From: Mesonia aestuariivivens
Lineage (GTDB): Bacteria; Bacteroidota; Bacteroidia; Flavobacteriales; Flavobacteriaceae
DNA: 64,000 nt
Reading direction: 5' to 3'
NCBI RefSeq assembly: GCF_019311235.1
Contig: NZ_JAHWDF010000009.1
Span: 62,001 to 126,000 of the forward strand
Shown here: in pieces, positions 1 through 9,589 of the stretch
Layout of the letters: each line of letters begins with the position of its first letter
How positions within the stretch are numbered: position 1 is the stretch's first letter
Notes under the pieces: generated by a model
Database searches by the model: none
What the model saw: the letters and a program-made list of their open reading frames with translations, nothing else
Told to the model about the DNA's origin: nothing
Made by a program: the position numbers and the translations under genes

Positions 1-1242
1 GACGGAGGTTTTATTTTCACCAAAGATAAAAATAATGAAGATTGGGTAAGTGTTGCGGTACAAGGCACTGGAGCCAGCTTATGGTATCCTAATAAAGACC
101 ATTTAAGCGACGAACCAGAAGAAGCAGAAATACATATCGCTGCTCCAAAAAATTTAGTAGCAGTTTCAAACGGTCGGTTATTAGGAAAAGAAAAAGTAGA
201 TGAAAATTACACACAATGGAATTGGAAAGTTACCAACCCCATTAATAATTACAATATTATTTTAAACATTGGTGATTATGTGAATTTTTCAGATCATTAC
301 AAAGATCTAGACCTCAACTATTATGTTCTCTCTTACAACCTAGAAAAAGCAAAAAAATCATTTAAAGAAGTAACCCCTATGATGGATTGCTTTTATGAAA
401 AAATAGGTCCGTATCCATTTCCTGAAGATTCTTATAAATTAGTAGAAACTCCATTTTTAGGTATGGAACATCAAAGTGCCGTTGCCTACGGAAATGGTTT
501 TAATTTCGGATATATGGGCAGAGATTTATCTGGCACTGGAGTTGGACTAAATTGGGATTATATTATAATTCACGAATCAGGTCACGAATGGTTTGGAAAT
601 AGCATTACTGCAAAAGATATTGCCGATATGTGGATACATGAGTCGTTTACCTCTTATACCGAAGCGATCTATATTGAATGCCGCTGGGGCTTAGAAAAAG
701 CGCTCACCTACCTTAACGGTTTAAGACAAACTATGGTAAGTAACGACCGCCCCATTATTGGCGATTACGGTGTAAATTCAGAAGGCTCTGGTGATATGTA
801 TTTTAAAGGCGCTAATATGATTAATACCTTGCGCTTTATGATTAATGATGATGAAAAATGGTGGGAAATTTTAAATCATTTTACTTCAGCATTTAAACAC
901 ACGACAACAGATACAGAAGCTGTAGTTCGTTTTTTTGAAGAGGAAACCGATCTAGAATTAGCATCATTTTTCAATCAATACCTAAGGCATACAAAGCTTC
1001 CAGAACTTCAATTTAAAAAAGAAAACGCTACCATTTACTACCGTTGGAAAACCGATGTTGAAAATTTTAAAATGCCTGTAGAACTTTTAACTAATCAAAA
1101 AGAAATAAGAATTACACCTAGTAATTCTTGGCAAAAATTAGACAAGTCTATTTCTAAAGAAAATTTACAAGTAAACTTAAAAAAGTTTTATATTACCACC
1201 AATTTAAATGAAGTATTGAATAGGAGAGATCATAGAAATTAG
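1..1242 (+). CDS. M1 family metallopeptidase, 5' end cut by window
   Basis: The frame is open from the first base, so only the C-terminal 413 residues are present and the true start lies outside the window. A zinc-binding HEXXH (HESGH, nt 571-585) is followed about 18 residues later by the third ligand Glu in WIHESFTSY. A GMEHQ motif upstream stands where M1 enzymes have the exopeptidase GxMEN signature. These define a gluzincin aminopeptidase that removes N-terminal residues from peptides. Whether it is secreted cannot be seen. It converges on menE with an inverted repeat across both stop codons. Family call is firm; substrate is unknown. Confidence 0.9.
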   Translation, partial: DGGFIFTKDKNNEDWVSVAVQGTGASLWYPNKDHLSDEPEEAEIHIAAPKNLVAVSNGRLLGKEKVDENYTQWNWKVTNPINNYNIILNIGDYVNFSDHYKDLDLNYYVLSYNLEKAKKSFKEVTPMMDCFYEKIGPYPFPEDSYKLVETPFLGMEHQSAVAYGNGFNFGYMGRDLSGTGVGLNWDYIIIHESGHEWFGNSITAKDIADMWIHESFTSYTEAIYIECRWGLEKALTYLNGLRQTMVSNDRPIIGDYGVNSEGSGDMYFKGANMINTLRFMINDDEKWWEILNHFTSAFKHTTTDTEAVVRFFEEETDLELASFFNQYLRHTKLPELQFKKENATIYYRWKTDVENFKMPVELLTNQKEIRITPSNSWQKLDKSISKENLQVNLKKFYITTNLNEVLNRRDHRN

Positions 1243-1261
1243 CTTAAATTTTTTAAGCTAA
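1239..1261. terminator. inverted repeat between convergent genes
   Basis: A 10-bp perfect stem (TTAGCTTAAA / TTTAAGCTAA) with a 3-nt loop overlaps the stop codon of the aminopeptidase and that of menE. It is AT-rich and has only short T runs, so it may be a weak bidirectional terminator. Confidence 0.4.
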
Positions 1262-2356
1262 CCTTGCTTTTAAGGTATTAATTCTATTTACTTTTCCGGT
1301 ATGTGTTTCTTCAAATTTTTCTACAAAATAGATTTTTTTAGGCTTTTCAAATTTATCTATTTTTTTTGATTTTTGTATTTCTTCTTTTAAATGTTCTAGT
1401 ACTTCTTCACTAAAAGCAGCTTCTACAAATAAAATTAGCTTTTCACCTAAAGCATCATCAGGCAATGAAGTAACAAAAAAGCGTTGTAAAATAATATTTT
1501 GTAATTTTTTTTCTACTTCTTCAGGATGTATTTTTACGCCACCACTATTAATTACATTATCAATTCTTCCTTTCCAAAAAAACTTTTTATAAGTGATTAA
1601 TTCAACTACATCATTAGTAACCACCAATTGGTCTGAAACTAAAGGAGCTTTAATGGTTAGACAATTTCTATCATCTTGGGCTACGGTTACATTCGCTAAT
1701 ACTTTAAAAGGAAGTTTCTTTTTTCTACTTTTTTTAGAGTTTATTCTTCGAGCTGCTATATGAGTTACGGTTTCTGTCATTCCGTAAGTTTCATAAATTT
1801 TAGTAGGAATACCTTGCACTAATTGCTTAAGATGAACAGAAACAGCACCTCCTCCAACAATTAATTTTTGAATTAAATGAAGTCGCCCTAAAGAATTATC
1901 TAATTGAAAAGGAGTCATTGCACAAAAATCATAGCGCTTAAACACTTGGTCTATAGGGTTAGATTTGGGCTGTACACTATCTAAATGCCAACCTAATACC
2001 ATAGCTCTTACCAGCATCATCTTCCCAGCAATGTAAGAAGCAGGTAAACATAACAAGGCCGTAGTTTGTTCAGGAAGCTTAAAAAATTTACCAGTAGCCT
2101 TAGCGCTATTAACCATGTATTCTTTCTTAACCTGAACAATTTTTGGTGTTCCTGTAGAGCCTGAAGTTTTTACCTCTACATATTCTTTTTCATCTAACCA
2201 ATCTAAAATAAATTCTCCTATTGATTCTTCATAAGGTTCTCCTTCATTAATATATAAATTAGCCAATTGAATTAAGCCAGTTTCATTTAACTTATTCTTA
2301 TTAAACTGAAAATCCTCGTGTAAACGTGGCGTGTAATAATCTGCAAATTCATTCAT
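1253..2356 (-). CDS. menE: o-succinylbenzoate-CoA ligase (MenE-like AMP-binding enzyme)
   Basis: ANL-superfamily adenylating enzyme, predicted to activate o-succinylbenzoate to its CoA thioester in menaquinone synthesis. Visible motifs are the P-loop TSGSTGTPK, the YGMTET motif, the hinge region NVINSGGVKI and the C-terminal lysine motif HTGKVNR. At 367 residues it is short for the superfamily, as MenE proteins are. The frame extends upstream to 2386, but the internal ATG at 2356 (MNEFADYY) is preferred because the extra residues look non-homologous. It is the last gene of the minus-strand men cluster, which supports the substrate assignment. Confidence 0.88.
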   Translation of the reverse strand: MNEFADYYTPRLHEDFQFNKNKLNETGLIQLANLYINEGEPYEESIGEFILDWLDEKEYVEVKTSGSTGTPKIVQVKKEYMVNSAKATGKFFKLPEQTTALLCLPASYIAGKMMLVRAMVLGWHLDSVQPKSNPIDQVFKRYDFCAMTPFQLDNSLGRLHLIQKLIVGGGAVSVHLKQLVQGIPTKIYETYGMTETVTHIAARRINSKKSRKKKLPFKVLANVTVAQDDRNCLTIKAPLVSDQLVVTNDVVELITYKKFFWKGRIDNVINSGGVKIHPEEVEKKLQNIILQRFFVTSLPDDALGEKLILFVEAAFSEEVLEHLKEEIQKSKKIDKFEKPKKIYFVEKFEETHTGKVNRINTLKARLA

Positions 2357-2411
2357 AACCAAATATCTTATTTCAACTACTAGCAAATGTTAATAAAACA
2401 ATAAGAAATAT

Positions 2412-3353
2412 TTAAGATTCAGATATTGTAGTAATTTTTTCCTGCGAAGAAGAATCATAAACTCTACCAAACAATTTTTGTTTCCAGTTTTTCCAGTTAT
2501 ACATTTTCGCCATGATAAATGTAAAAATAGGATAAATAATTATTACCGGAAGTAAGATATCTAAACCAGCTTCTGGCTCTGCCATGTCTTTTAAAATTGA
2601 ATCTGACTGAAAAGCAGTCCAATTGGCAGTCACCAATAAAATACCTGTTAAGTTGTTACCAGCATGAAAACCAAGCGCTAACTCCATCCCTTCATCCATC
2701 AAGGTAATTAAGCCTAAAAAAAGACCCGTACCTATGTAATACACCATGATTATAGGACCTAATTTACCAACCTCAGGATTGCCCAAATGCATTAAGCCAA
2801 ACATAAGTGAAGTTACCAAAAATGGCAACCACCTATTTTTAAAAGTTAAGCCTAAGCCTTGCATAAGGTAACCTCTAAAAAAATATTCTTCAAAACTGGT
2901 CTGAATAGGCACCAAAATAATAGCGATAACAAATAGAATAGTAAATTTTTCTGTATTAAAATTATACAGATAATTTTCAGGATTGCTTTTATAATCTATA
3001 AATGTCATCACCACAGTAAATACACTTATCATAAAAAAACTAAACAAGATACGCTTCCAGTCAATCTTTTTTCGAGTGGTGGTTAATGATTTTAAAGTTT
3101 GCTTATGCACTAATTTAACCCACAAAAACAATAATCCTAAAAATACCACAAAAGGAATTAGTGACTCTAGCACTACCCGATTAGCTCCTTTTTTTGCCAC
3201 CTCTTGCTGCATTACCTGCCCTACATCTACTTGTAAAAGTTGGATAGCTAAATAATTTATCGCCATTAAGCCTAAAAAACCTAAAGGAGGTAAAATATAT
3301 TTCCATTTTTTAAAACTTCCCTCTTGCGCAGCAATGCTAATAAAATCTTTCAT
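2412..3353 (-). CDS. CPBP family intramembrane glutamic endopeptidase
   Basis: Multi-pass membrane protein of 313 residues with the Abi/CAAX protease signature: EEYFFRG (EExxxR), then FGLMH (FxxxH), then a third conserved His in GFHAGNN. Several hydrophobic segments surround these motifs. In this family the motifs form a membrane-embedded active site; members process prenylated or membrane peptides or act in immunity and stress. The gene lies between menC and menE with 3-nt and 55-nt gaps, so it is probably co-transcribed with them. A link to prenylquinone metabolism is only suggested by position. Confidence 0.85.
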   Translation of the reverse strand: MKDFISIAAQEGSFKKWKYILPPLGFLGLMAINYLAIQLLQVDVGQVMQQEVAKKGANRVVLESLIPFVVFLGLLFLWVKLVHKQTLKSLTTTRKKIDWKRILFSFFMISVFTVVMTFIDYKSNPENYLYNFNTEKFTILFVIAIILVPIQTSFEEYFFRGYLMQGLGLTFKNRWLPFLVTSLMFGLMHLGNPEVGKLGPIIMVYYIGTGLFLGLITLMDEGMELALGFHAGNNLTGILLVTANWTAFQSDSILKDMAEPEAGLDILLPVIIIYPIFTFIMAKMYNWKNWKQKLFGRVYDSSSQEKITTISES

Positions 3354-3356
3354 CTA

Positions 3357-4400
3357 TTATTTTAAAATTGAATGAACACCCCAAATCTCTGTGGGTATAT
3401 ATTGAATAAATTCTCCTTTTACCGCTAACGGACTTTCGATATTATTGGTATACAAACTACCAGTACCCAAACCTTGCGGCATGTTAGTTTGCTTAGTATA
3501 GGTGAATTGTGCAATAGCATTTAAACCTATATTGCTTTCTAAAGCACTCGTAATCCACCAACCAATATTATACTTTTCTGCCAAATCTATCCATTCTTGT
3601 GTTCCTCTAAAGCCACCAATTAAACTTGGCTTTAAAATAATGTATTGTGGTTGTATAGTTTGTAACAGTTCTTCTTTTTTTGTTACAGAAAATACCCCAA
3701 TTAATTCTTCATCTAAAGCAATTGGTAAGGGTGTGTGTTGACAAAGATTAGCCATTACTTGGTGCTGCCCTTGTTTAATGGGTTGTTCTATACTGTGCAA
3801 ATTTAATTCACTTAGGCGTTGAAGTTTCTCTAAAGCTTGCTCAGCAGAGAAGGCTCCGTTAGCATCTACCCGTAATTCTATTTGTGTAGCCGTATATTTT
3901 TTTCTGATGGATTGTAACAGGGCTATTTCTTTTTCAAAATCTATGGCACCAATTTTCAACTTAATACAAGAAAAACCTTGTTCTAATTTTTGCTGAATTT
4001 GCTCATGCATAAATTTTTCTTCCCCCATCCAAATAAGTCCGTTAATAGGTATTTTATCTTCTCCTTTAGTAAACTTAGAGGGAAGTAATTGAAAAGGATG
4101 TATTGCTTCAAATGACTTTAGCGCCATTTCTAACCCAAATTGAATCGAAGGAAATTCCGTTAACTCTGCTAACAACTCTTCTTTAGAAAGATGAATATTT
4201 TCACAAACCCATTTTAGCTTTTCTTCATAATCTGGACGATCATCAATACTAAGTGTTCTTAAAATGCCGCATTCTCCAATACCAAATTGTTCACCATCTT
4301 TTAAAATGATAAACCAAGTTTCTTTGGTCGTAAGAACGCCCCGCGATGTTCCGCTGGGGCGTTTAAAATTTAAAATATACTTTTTATATGTTGCTTTCAT
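3357..4400 (-). CDS. menC: o-succinylbenzoate synthase
   Basis: Enolase-superfamily dehydratase that converts SHCHC to o-succinylbenzoate in menaquinone synthesis. The 347-residue protein shows the KLKIG (KxK) catalytic motif, the metal ligands in RVDANGAF, EQPI and DEEL, and a catalytic Lys in LKPSLIGG. Its start overlaps the stop of the preceding hydrolase gene by one base, so the two are translationally coupled. Location between menA and menE agrees with the assignment rather than with another muconate-lactonising enzyme. Confidence 0.9.
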   Translation of the reverse strand: MKATYKKYILNFKRPSGTSRGVLTTKETWFIILKDGEQFGIGECGILRTLSIDDRPDYEEKLKWVCENIHLSKEELLAELTEFPSIQFGLEMALKSFEAIHPFQLLPSKFTKGEDKIPINGLIWMGEEKFMHEQIQQKLEQGFSCIKLKIGAIDFEKEIALLQSIRKKYTATQIELRVDANGAFSAEQALEKLQRLSELNLHSIEQPIKQGQHQVMANLCQHTPLPIALDEELIGVFSVTKKEELLQTIQPQYIILKPSLIGGFRGTQEWIDLAEKYNIGWWITSALESNIGLNAIAQFTYTKQTNMPQGLGTGSLYTNNIESPLAVKGEFIQYIPTEIWGVHSILK

Positions 4401-5080
4401 TAAACCTCTATACTCTCTCCTATTGGTAATAAATGAAGTTCTTTATTCTTCATCTTAAATTTATCATGTGCTAATTTATGGTCTATTTTAATTAAACCAA
4501 AGGTATCGTAGTGACATCCTAATATTTTATCGCATTCAATAAAATCACTAGCAATAACCGCATCATCTACGCCCATCGTAAAATTATCTCCTATAGGTAA
4601 AACTGCAAGATCTAATTTGGTACGCATCGGGATAAGTTTCATATCCATGGTTAGTGAAGTATCACCTGCAATATAGAGATTTCCTTCTGCTGTTTCTAGA
4701 ACAAAACCTCCTGGTTGCCCGCCATAGCTTCCATCAGGAAAAGAGCTACTGTGATGTGCTACTACATATTTTAATCTTCCAAAATCAAACTTCCAGCTTC
4801 CGCCGTGGTTCATTGGGTGAGCATTAAAACCTTTCGATTCGTAATGCGAAGCAATTTCAGCATTACTCACCATGGTAGCGCCTGTATTTTTGGCAATGGC
4901 TTCTGCGTCTAGAATATGATCTTGGTGAGCGTGGGTGAGTAAAATATAATCTGCCTTTAAAGCATCTAATGCTACTTTATCTTTTGCTAAGTCGTTTCCT
5001 GTGATAAAAGGATCTACAACAATATGCTTACCGGCCACTTCTATCGCTAATGAATTTTGACCGTAATAGGTGATTTTCAT
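4400..5080 (-). CDS. metal-dependent hydrolase, UPF0173 / MBL-fold
   Basis: A 226-residue metallo-beta-lactamase-fold protein of the UPF0173 type, with the signature THAHQDH near residue 52, a conserved HHSSS stretch in the middle and a GDTSLT motif. The cellular substrate of this family is unknown. It heads a transcription unit (hydrolase, menC, CPBP, menE) separated from menA by a strong terminator. The presence in a men unit is common in flavobacteria but does not prove a role in quinone synthesis. Confidence 0.85.
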   Translation of the reverse strand: MKITYYGQNSLAIEVAGKHIVVDPFITGNDLAKDKVALDALKADYILLTHAHQDHILDAEAIAKNTGATMVSNAEIASHYESKGFNAHPMNHGGSWKFDFGRLKYVVAHHSSSFPDGSYGGQPGGFVLETAEGNLYIAGDTSLTMDMKLIPMRTKLDLAVLPIGDNFTMGVDDAVIASDFIECDKILGCHYDTFGLIKIDHKLAHDKFKMKNKELHLLPIGESIEV

Positions 5081-5172
5081 AATTTTTATCTTTTAGTTTT
5101 TCAGGCAAAAAATAATAAATTTTATAATAATCACCTTATATCTTCACATAGAAATAACATTAAATTTTAGAC

Positions 5173-5202
5173 AAAAAAAGCCGTGAAATTAACGGCTTTT
5201 TT
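5173..5202 (-). terminator. intrinsic terminator of menA
   Basis: Stem GCCGT/ACGGC flanked by A and T runs on both sides, directly after the menA stop in the minus direction. It separates the holA-menA unit from the hydrolase-menC unit, so the latter needs its own promoter between 5081 and 5170; no good TAnnTTTG match was found there. Confidence 0.8.
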
Positions 5203-5207
5203 ATTTT

Positions 5208-6110
5208 CTAAATCAAAGCACCTATCAAAAATAAAATTGAAAATAAAAAAGTGCTTAAAGCGACTTTCTTTAATTCGGGATCTAATTCTTTTGGGACTTT
5301 ATTATTGGCCACCGTTTTTAAATGAAAGAATAACGGTAAGAATGCTATTAGACTAATAGCTAACCAATAGTTTTGCGAATAAAATATAAACTCTAGGCTA
5401 GCAAAAAAAGCAAATAGAATTAAGGCTGAATGGTATTTCTTTGATTTCTCTCCTCCTAATTTAACCACCAAGGTATGCTTACCAGCGTTAGCATCACTTA
5501 TACGATCACGCATATTATTTAAATTAAGTACTGCCGTGCTTAACAAACCTATTGAAATTGCTGGAAGAAATATTGTAAAATTTAATTGATGATGATAAAG
5601 AAAATAACTCCCAACTACACTTAATAAACCAAAAAAAAGAAAAACGAACACATCACCTAAACCTCTATAGCCATAAGCAGATTTCCCTACCGTATATTTA
5701 ATGGCAGCTCCAATAGAAGCAATCCCTAATAGAAAAAACACTATTGAATATAAAAAATTATTCCTTCCAAATGCTACATAAATTAAAGCCAGTGCAAAAA
5801 GAATAGTGATTACCGAAGTAATAATCATGGCTTTTTTCATTTCTTTATCGGTAATAATTCCGCTTTGTAAAGCCCGCATAGGTCCAATACGTTCTTCATT
5901 ATCGGTACCTTTTATTCCATCGCCATAATCGTTTGCAAAATTAGATAGAATTTGTAAACCTAAAGTGGTACAAATAGCTAAAATAAAAATATCCCAAGAG
6001 AAAAAACCGTACAAAATAGCTAAAGCAGTACCCATAATAATTCCTGCTATCGATAACGGCAAAGTTCTTAATCTTGCTGCACCTATCCATGTTTTAAATT
6101 TTGTGCTCAT
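5208..6110 (-). CDS. menA: 1,4-dihydroxy-2-naphthoate polyprenyltransferase
   Basis: UbiA-family integral membrane prenyltransferase of 300 residues that attaches the polyprenyl tail to 1,4-dihydroxy-2-naphthoate, forming demethylmenaquinone. The first Asp-rich motif appears as NFANDYGDG and the second as NNMRDRISD. About eight hydrophobic helices are apparent. It starts immediately after the holA stop (6111), so holA and menA form one unit ending at the terminator at 5173-5202. Confidence 0.9.
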   Translation of the reverse strand: MSTKFKTWIGAARLRTLPLSIAGIIMGTALAILYGFFSWDIFILAICTTLGLQILSNFANDYGDGIKGTDNEERIGPMRALQSGIITDKEMKKAMIITSVITILFALALIYVAFGRNNFLYSIVFFLLGIASIGAAIKYTVGKSAYGYRGLGDVFVFLFFGLLSVVGSYFLYHHQLNFTIFLPAISIGLLSTAVLNLNNMRDRISDANAGKHTLVVKLGGEKSKKYHSALILFAFFASLEFIFYSQNYWLAISLIAFLPLFFHLKTVANNKVPKELDPELKKVALSTFLFSILFLIGALI

Positions 6111-7118
6111 TTATTTTAAAGATACTTTTATTAATAATTCTTTAAACAGATCTGAAGTATGAGCACCATTTGCTCCTACTCCTTTACTTTTTGCATCTAC
6201 TTCTCTTAGTTTTTCCACAATCCCACTAACTTCTTTCATCTTATAATTTCTGGCAGCCACCGCATAATCTTTTACAAAAAAAGGATTCACTCCTAAAGTT
6301 TTGGCAACATTAGCTTTATCTTGATTATTTAAACTATGGTATTTTAAAATTTTAGTAAAAAAACTAAATAAAATAGCGGTTGTTTGAAGTACTGGATGTT
6401 CTCTGGGGTTTTGAGAAAAATAATCTATAATTCGAAAAGCCTTTTTAAAATCTTTTTCTCCTAAAGCTTTTTGCAACTCAAAGTTATTAAAGTCTTTACT
6501 TATCCCAATATTCTCTTCAATAAGTTCAGGAGTAATTTGAGAACCTTCGGGCAAAATTAACTGCAACTTTTCAAGTTCGTTATTAATTTTACCTAAATCT
6601 GTACCTAAAAATTCTACCAGCAGCAAAGATGCTTTTGGGGTAATGGTATAATTTTTACCTCGAAGTACTTTAGCTATCCAATCTGGAATTTGATTATCGT
6701 ATAATGGTTTACTTTCAAAAACCTCCGCAGATTTATTTAAGGTTTTATATAATGCTTTCCGCTTATCTAATTTCTTATATTTATAGCAAATCACCAACAC
6801 GGTAGAAGGTTGCGGATTTTCGGCATATTTCACTAACTTCTCGATGCTGCGAGAAAGATCTTGAGCTTCTTTTACGATTAACAGTTGATATTTAGCCATC
6901 ATCGGAAAACGCTTTGCCGATGAAACAATATCATCTATACTAACATCTCTCCCGTATAAAACCGACTGATTAAAGCCTTTTTCTTCTTCCGTAAGCAAAT
7001 TCTTTTCAAAGTAACTTGCCAAACTATCAATATAGTAAGGCTCTTCACCCATTAAAAAATAAATAGGTTTTACTTCGTCTTTTTTTATATCTGCTATAAT
7101 TTTCTTTACTTGCTCCAT
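6111..7118 (-). CDS. holA: DNA polymerase III subunit delta
   Basis: A 335-residue protein matching HolA: N-terminal AAA+-like region beginning with IKKDEVKPIYFLMGEEPYYI and ending in a helical C-terminal domain. Delta opens the beta sliding clamp within the clamp loader. Like other delta subunits it lacks a functional Walker A motif. It is the first gene of the holA-menA unit and diverges from the small HsdR-N-like gene. Confidence 0.9.
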   Translation of the reverse strand: MEQVKKIIADIKKDEVKPIYFLMGEEPYYIDSLASYFEKNLLTEEEKGFNQSVLYGRDVSIDDIVSSAKRFPMMAKYQLLIVKEAQDLSRSIEKLVKYAENPQPSTVLVICYKYKKLDKRKALYKTLNKSAEVFESKPLYDNQIPDWIAKVLRGKNYTITPKASLLLVEFLGTDLGKINNELEKLQLILPEGSQITPELIEENIGISKDFNNFELQKALGEKDFKKAFRIIDYFSQNPREHPVLQTTAILFSFFTKILKYHSLNNQDKANVAKTLGVNPFFVKDYAVAARNYKMKEVSGIVEKLREVDAKSKGVGANGAHTSDLFKELLIKVSLK

Positions 7119-7150
7119 AAAAGCGCTACAGCCTAAGTTGTACTATTTAA

Positions 7151-7597
7151 ATGATAAAACTTAACTTTCCATCCTATCAATTTCGGGTCAAAAATAGCGA
7201 AAATAAAACGGCTATTTTCGATGAACTCCGAAAAAAATTTATCATCCTCACCCCAGAAGAATGGGTTAGACAACATACCATTCAATATTTAATTCAACAA
7301 AAAAATTACCCCAAACAACTTTTAAATGCTGAAAAACAATTAAAAGTAAATGGTTTAACAAGGCGTTACGACATTGTAGCTTATAATCCCAATGGAAGTA
7401 TAAACCTTATTGTTGAATGCAAAGCTCCATCGATAAAAATTACACAAGACACCTTCGATCAAATCGCGCGTTACAATTTATCATTAAAAGCTGAACAGCT
7501 GATGGTCACCAATGGACTTGAGCATTATTATTGCCAAATGGATTATGAATTAGAAAAATATCATTTCTTAAGAGAAATCTCACCATATTCGCTTTAA
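7151..7597 (+). CDS. orphan type I restriction HsdR N-terminal domain protein
   Basis: A 148-residue protein corresponding to the nuclease-like N-terminal domain of HsdR. The PD-(D/E)xK-type core is visible as RYDIVAYN followed by LIVECKAP (D...ExK). No helicase domain follows and no methylase or specificity gene is nearby, so it is a stand-alone nuclease-fold protein. Its place beside holA is frequent in flavobacteria and suggests a housekeeping DNA role, but the function is unknown. Confidence 0.8.
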   Translation: MIKLNFPSYQFRVKNSENKTAIFDELRKKFIILTPEEWVRQHTIQYLIQQKNYPKQLLNAEKQLKVNGLTRRYDIVAYNPNGSINLIVECKAPSIKITQDTFDQIARYNLSLKAEQLMVTNGLEHYYCQMDYELEKYHFLREISPYSL

Positions 7598-7605
7598 TTT
7601 GCAAT

Positions 7606-8595
7606 GTGAAAATTGCAGTCGTCATCTTAAATTGGAATGGTAAAAAGTTATTAGAAACTTTTTTACCTTCAGTAGTGAAACATTCTACTGAAGCTAATCT
7701 TTACTTAGCAGATAATGCCTCAGAAGATAATTCTGTAGCATTTGTTCAACAAAATTTTCCTAGAGTACAACTTATTCAAAACAAAGAAAACGGAGGTTAT
7801 GCTAAGGGGTATAACGATGCGTTAAAACATTTAAAAGAAGATATTTTTATTTTATTAAATAGCGACGTTGAAGTAACTCCTAATTGGCTAACCCCTATTT
7901 TAGCACATTTTAAAACACAAGCCAATACCGCTATTATTCAACCTAAAATCTTAAATTACACAAATAAGAATAAGTTTGATTATGCGGGGGCTTGTGGTGG
8001 TTTTGTAGATCAATTAGGCTATCCTTATTGCCGCGGAAGAATTTTTGAAACTTTAGAAGAAGATAAAAATCAATATAACGAACCTCTTCAAGTAAGTTGG
8101 GCGAGCGGAGCTTGTTTTGCAATCCGAAAAGAAGTATTCTTTGAAGCAGGAAAGCTTGATGAAGATTATTTTGCCCATCAAGAAGAAATAGATTTATGCT
8201 GGCGAGTGCATCAGTTAAACTATGCTATTTGGGCACTCCCACAATCTACAGTTTATCATCTAGGAGGCGGAACATTGCATGCCATGCACCCAAAAAAAAC
8301 ATTTTTAAATTTTAGAAACAGTCTCTTTAATTTAGTAAAAAACAAACAACAATTTGTAACTTTAACTATTCTAATAAGAATGGTCTTAGACGGTGTTGCT
8401 GGTATTAAATTTTTAATCGAATTAAAACCGAAACATTTTCTAGCTATCTTAAAAGCTCATTATAGCTTTTATAAGTATTTACCAAAAATGATCAAAAAAA
8501 GAAAACCTACTTACAATAAAGAAAAATTCAGTCCGTTAAAATCAATCGTATGGCGATACTTTATTGAGAAAAAAACAACCTACAGGCAGTTATAA
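7606..8595 (+). CDS. family 2 glycosyltransferase
   Basis: GT-A fold glycosyltransferase of 329 residues: N-terminal VVILNWNGKK, a nucleotide-sugar metal motif in LLNSDVEV, and the acceptor-side ASGACFAIRKEVF and EEIDLCWR motifs typical of rhamnosyl-transferase-like GT2 proteins. The start is the GTG at 7606, eight bases after the previous stop, so the two genes are probably co-transcribed. Likely acts in surface polysaccharide or glycan assembly; donor and acceptor unknown. Confidence 0.88.
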   Translation: MKIAVVILNWNGKKLLETFLPSVVKHSTEANLYLADNASEDNSVAFVQQNFPRVQLIQNKENGGYAKGYNDALKHLKEDIFILLNSDVEVTPNWLTPILAHFKTQANTAIIQPKILNYTNKNKFDYAGACGGFVDQLGYPYCRGRIFETLEEDKNQYNEPLQVSWASGACFAIRKEVFFEAGKLDEDYFAHQEEIDLCWRVHQLNYAIWALPQSTVYHLGGGTLHAMHPKKTFLNFRNSLFNLVKNKQQFVTLTILIRMVLDGVAGIKFLIELKPKHFLAILKAHYSFYKYLPKMIKKRKPTYNKEKFSPLKSIVWRYFIEKKTTYRQL

Positions 8596-8646
8596 ACTAC
8601 TGCGCTAAATTATTGTTAATACTCAATATCAATATTGCATTTTTAA

Positions 8647-8654
8647 TAGCTTTG
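8647..8654 (+). promoter_or_regulatory. Bacteroidota -7 element (TAGCTTTG)
   Basis: A perfect TAnnTTTG, 28 bp before the start of the OmpA-family gene. No convincing -33 TTG box lies at the usual distance. Confidence 0.5.
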
Positions 8655-8682
8655 AACCCATAATTAACATTTTAATATAACT

Positions 8683-9537
8683 ATGATGAATAGAGTTTTT
8701 TTATTTTCTGTACTATCAGTATTAATGTTTACGTCTTGCGTATCTAAAAAGAAATATGCTGAACTTGAAGAACAACAGAAGGAGACTCAAGATTTGCTAA
8801 ACACTGCAACAGTGAAGCTTAATTCTTGTTTAGATGAAAAAGAAACCAGAGTTTCTTACTTAGAAGACCAAGTAAACACTTTGAAAAAGACCAATAATGC
8901 ATTATTAACGAACCAAGGTGATTTAGCTACTTTATCTAAAAAAGGAGCTGAAAATTTAGAGCGTTCATTAGAAAGCATCAAAGAAAAAGACCTTCAAATT
9001 AAAACCATGCGTGATGCTATTAACAAAAAAGACTCTGTTACTCTAGCTCTAGTAACTAGCTTAAAAGGTGCATTAAGTAATATTAATGATGAAGACATTG
9101 AAATTAATGTAGAAAAAGGAGTCGTATTTGTTTCTATCTCTGATAAACTTTTGTTTAGAAGTGGTAGCTACCAAGTTTCCAACCGTGCTAGAGAAGTATT
9201 AGGTAAAGTTGCTAAAGTAGTTAAAAACAAACCAGATTTTGAGTTTATGGTAGAAGGTCACACAGATGACGATCCTATTAAAACTGAATGTATTCAAGAC
9301 AACTGGGATTTAAGTACAAAAAGAGCAACTTCTATTGTACGTATTTTACAAAATGATTTTGATGTAGATCCTGCAAGAATGACTGCTGCTGGTAGAGGTC
9401 AATATGTACCTGTATCTTCTAATGATAATGCTGAAGGTAAAGCTGCTAACCGCAGAACAAGAATTGTAGTACTTCCTAAATTAGATCAATTTTACAATAT
9501 GATTGAAGAAGGAATGAAAGAAGCTGCTCAAAAATAA
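8683..9537 (+). CDS. OmpA-family outer membrane lipoprotein
   Basis: A 284-residue protein with a lipoprotein signal (lipobox MFTSC near residue 19), then a helical, coiled-coil-prone stretch (about residues 25-120), then an OmpA-type peptidoglycan-binding domain (about 155-270) with VEGHTDDDP, a TKRAT motif and NRRTRI. It should be anchored in the outer membrane and bind peptidoglycan non-covalently. It starts with two consecutive ATGs. It has its own -7 element and a strong terminator, so it is probably monocistronic. Confidence 0.9.
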   Translation: MMNRVFLFSVLSVLMFTSCVSKKKYAELEEQQKETQDLLNTATVKLNSCLDEKETRVSYLEDQVNTLKKTNNALLTNQGDLATLSKKGAENLERSLESIKEKDLQIKTMRDAINKKDSVTLALVTSLKGALSNINDEDIEINVEKGVVFVSISDKLLFRSGSYQVSNRAREVLGKVAKVVKNKPDFEFMVEGHTDDDPIKTECIQDNWDLSTKRATSIVRILQNDFDVDPARMTAAGRGQYVPVSSNDNAEGKAANRRTRIVVLPKLDQFYNMIEEGMKEAAQK

Positions 9538-9556
9538 TTTAGAAGTTAATAAATCA

Positions 9557-9589
9557 CAAAAAGCTACTCAAATTTGAGTAGCTTTTTTT
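9557..9589. terminator. bidirectional intrinsic terminator
   Basis: Perfect palindrome GCTACTCAAATTTGAGTAGC (9563-9582) flanked by an A run and a T run. It serves the OmpA-family gene and the convergent glycosylase-like gene, whose stop codon it overlaps. Confidence 0.9.

Noticed and set aside
2357-2386. N-terminal extension of menE
   Set aside because: The additional residues MLVVEIRYLV precede a normal MenE start at the ATG 2356 and fit no known MenE beginning.
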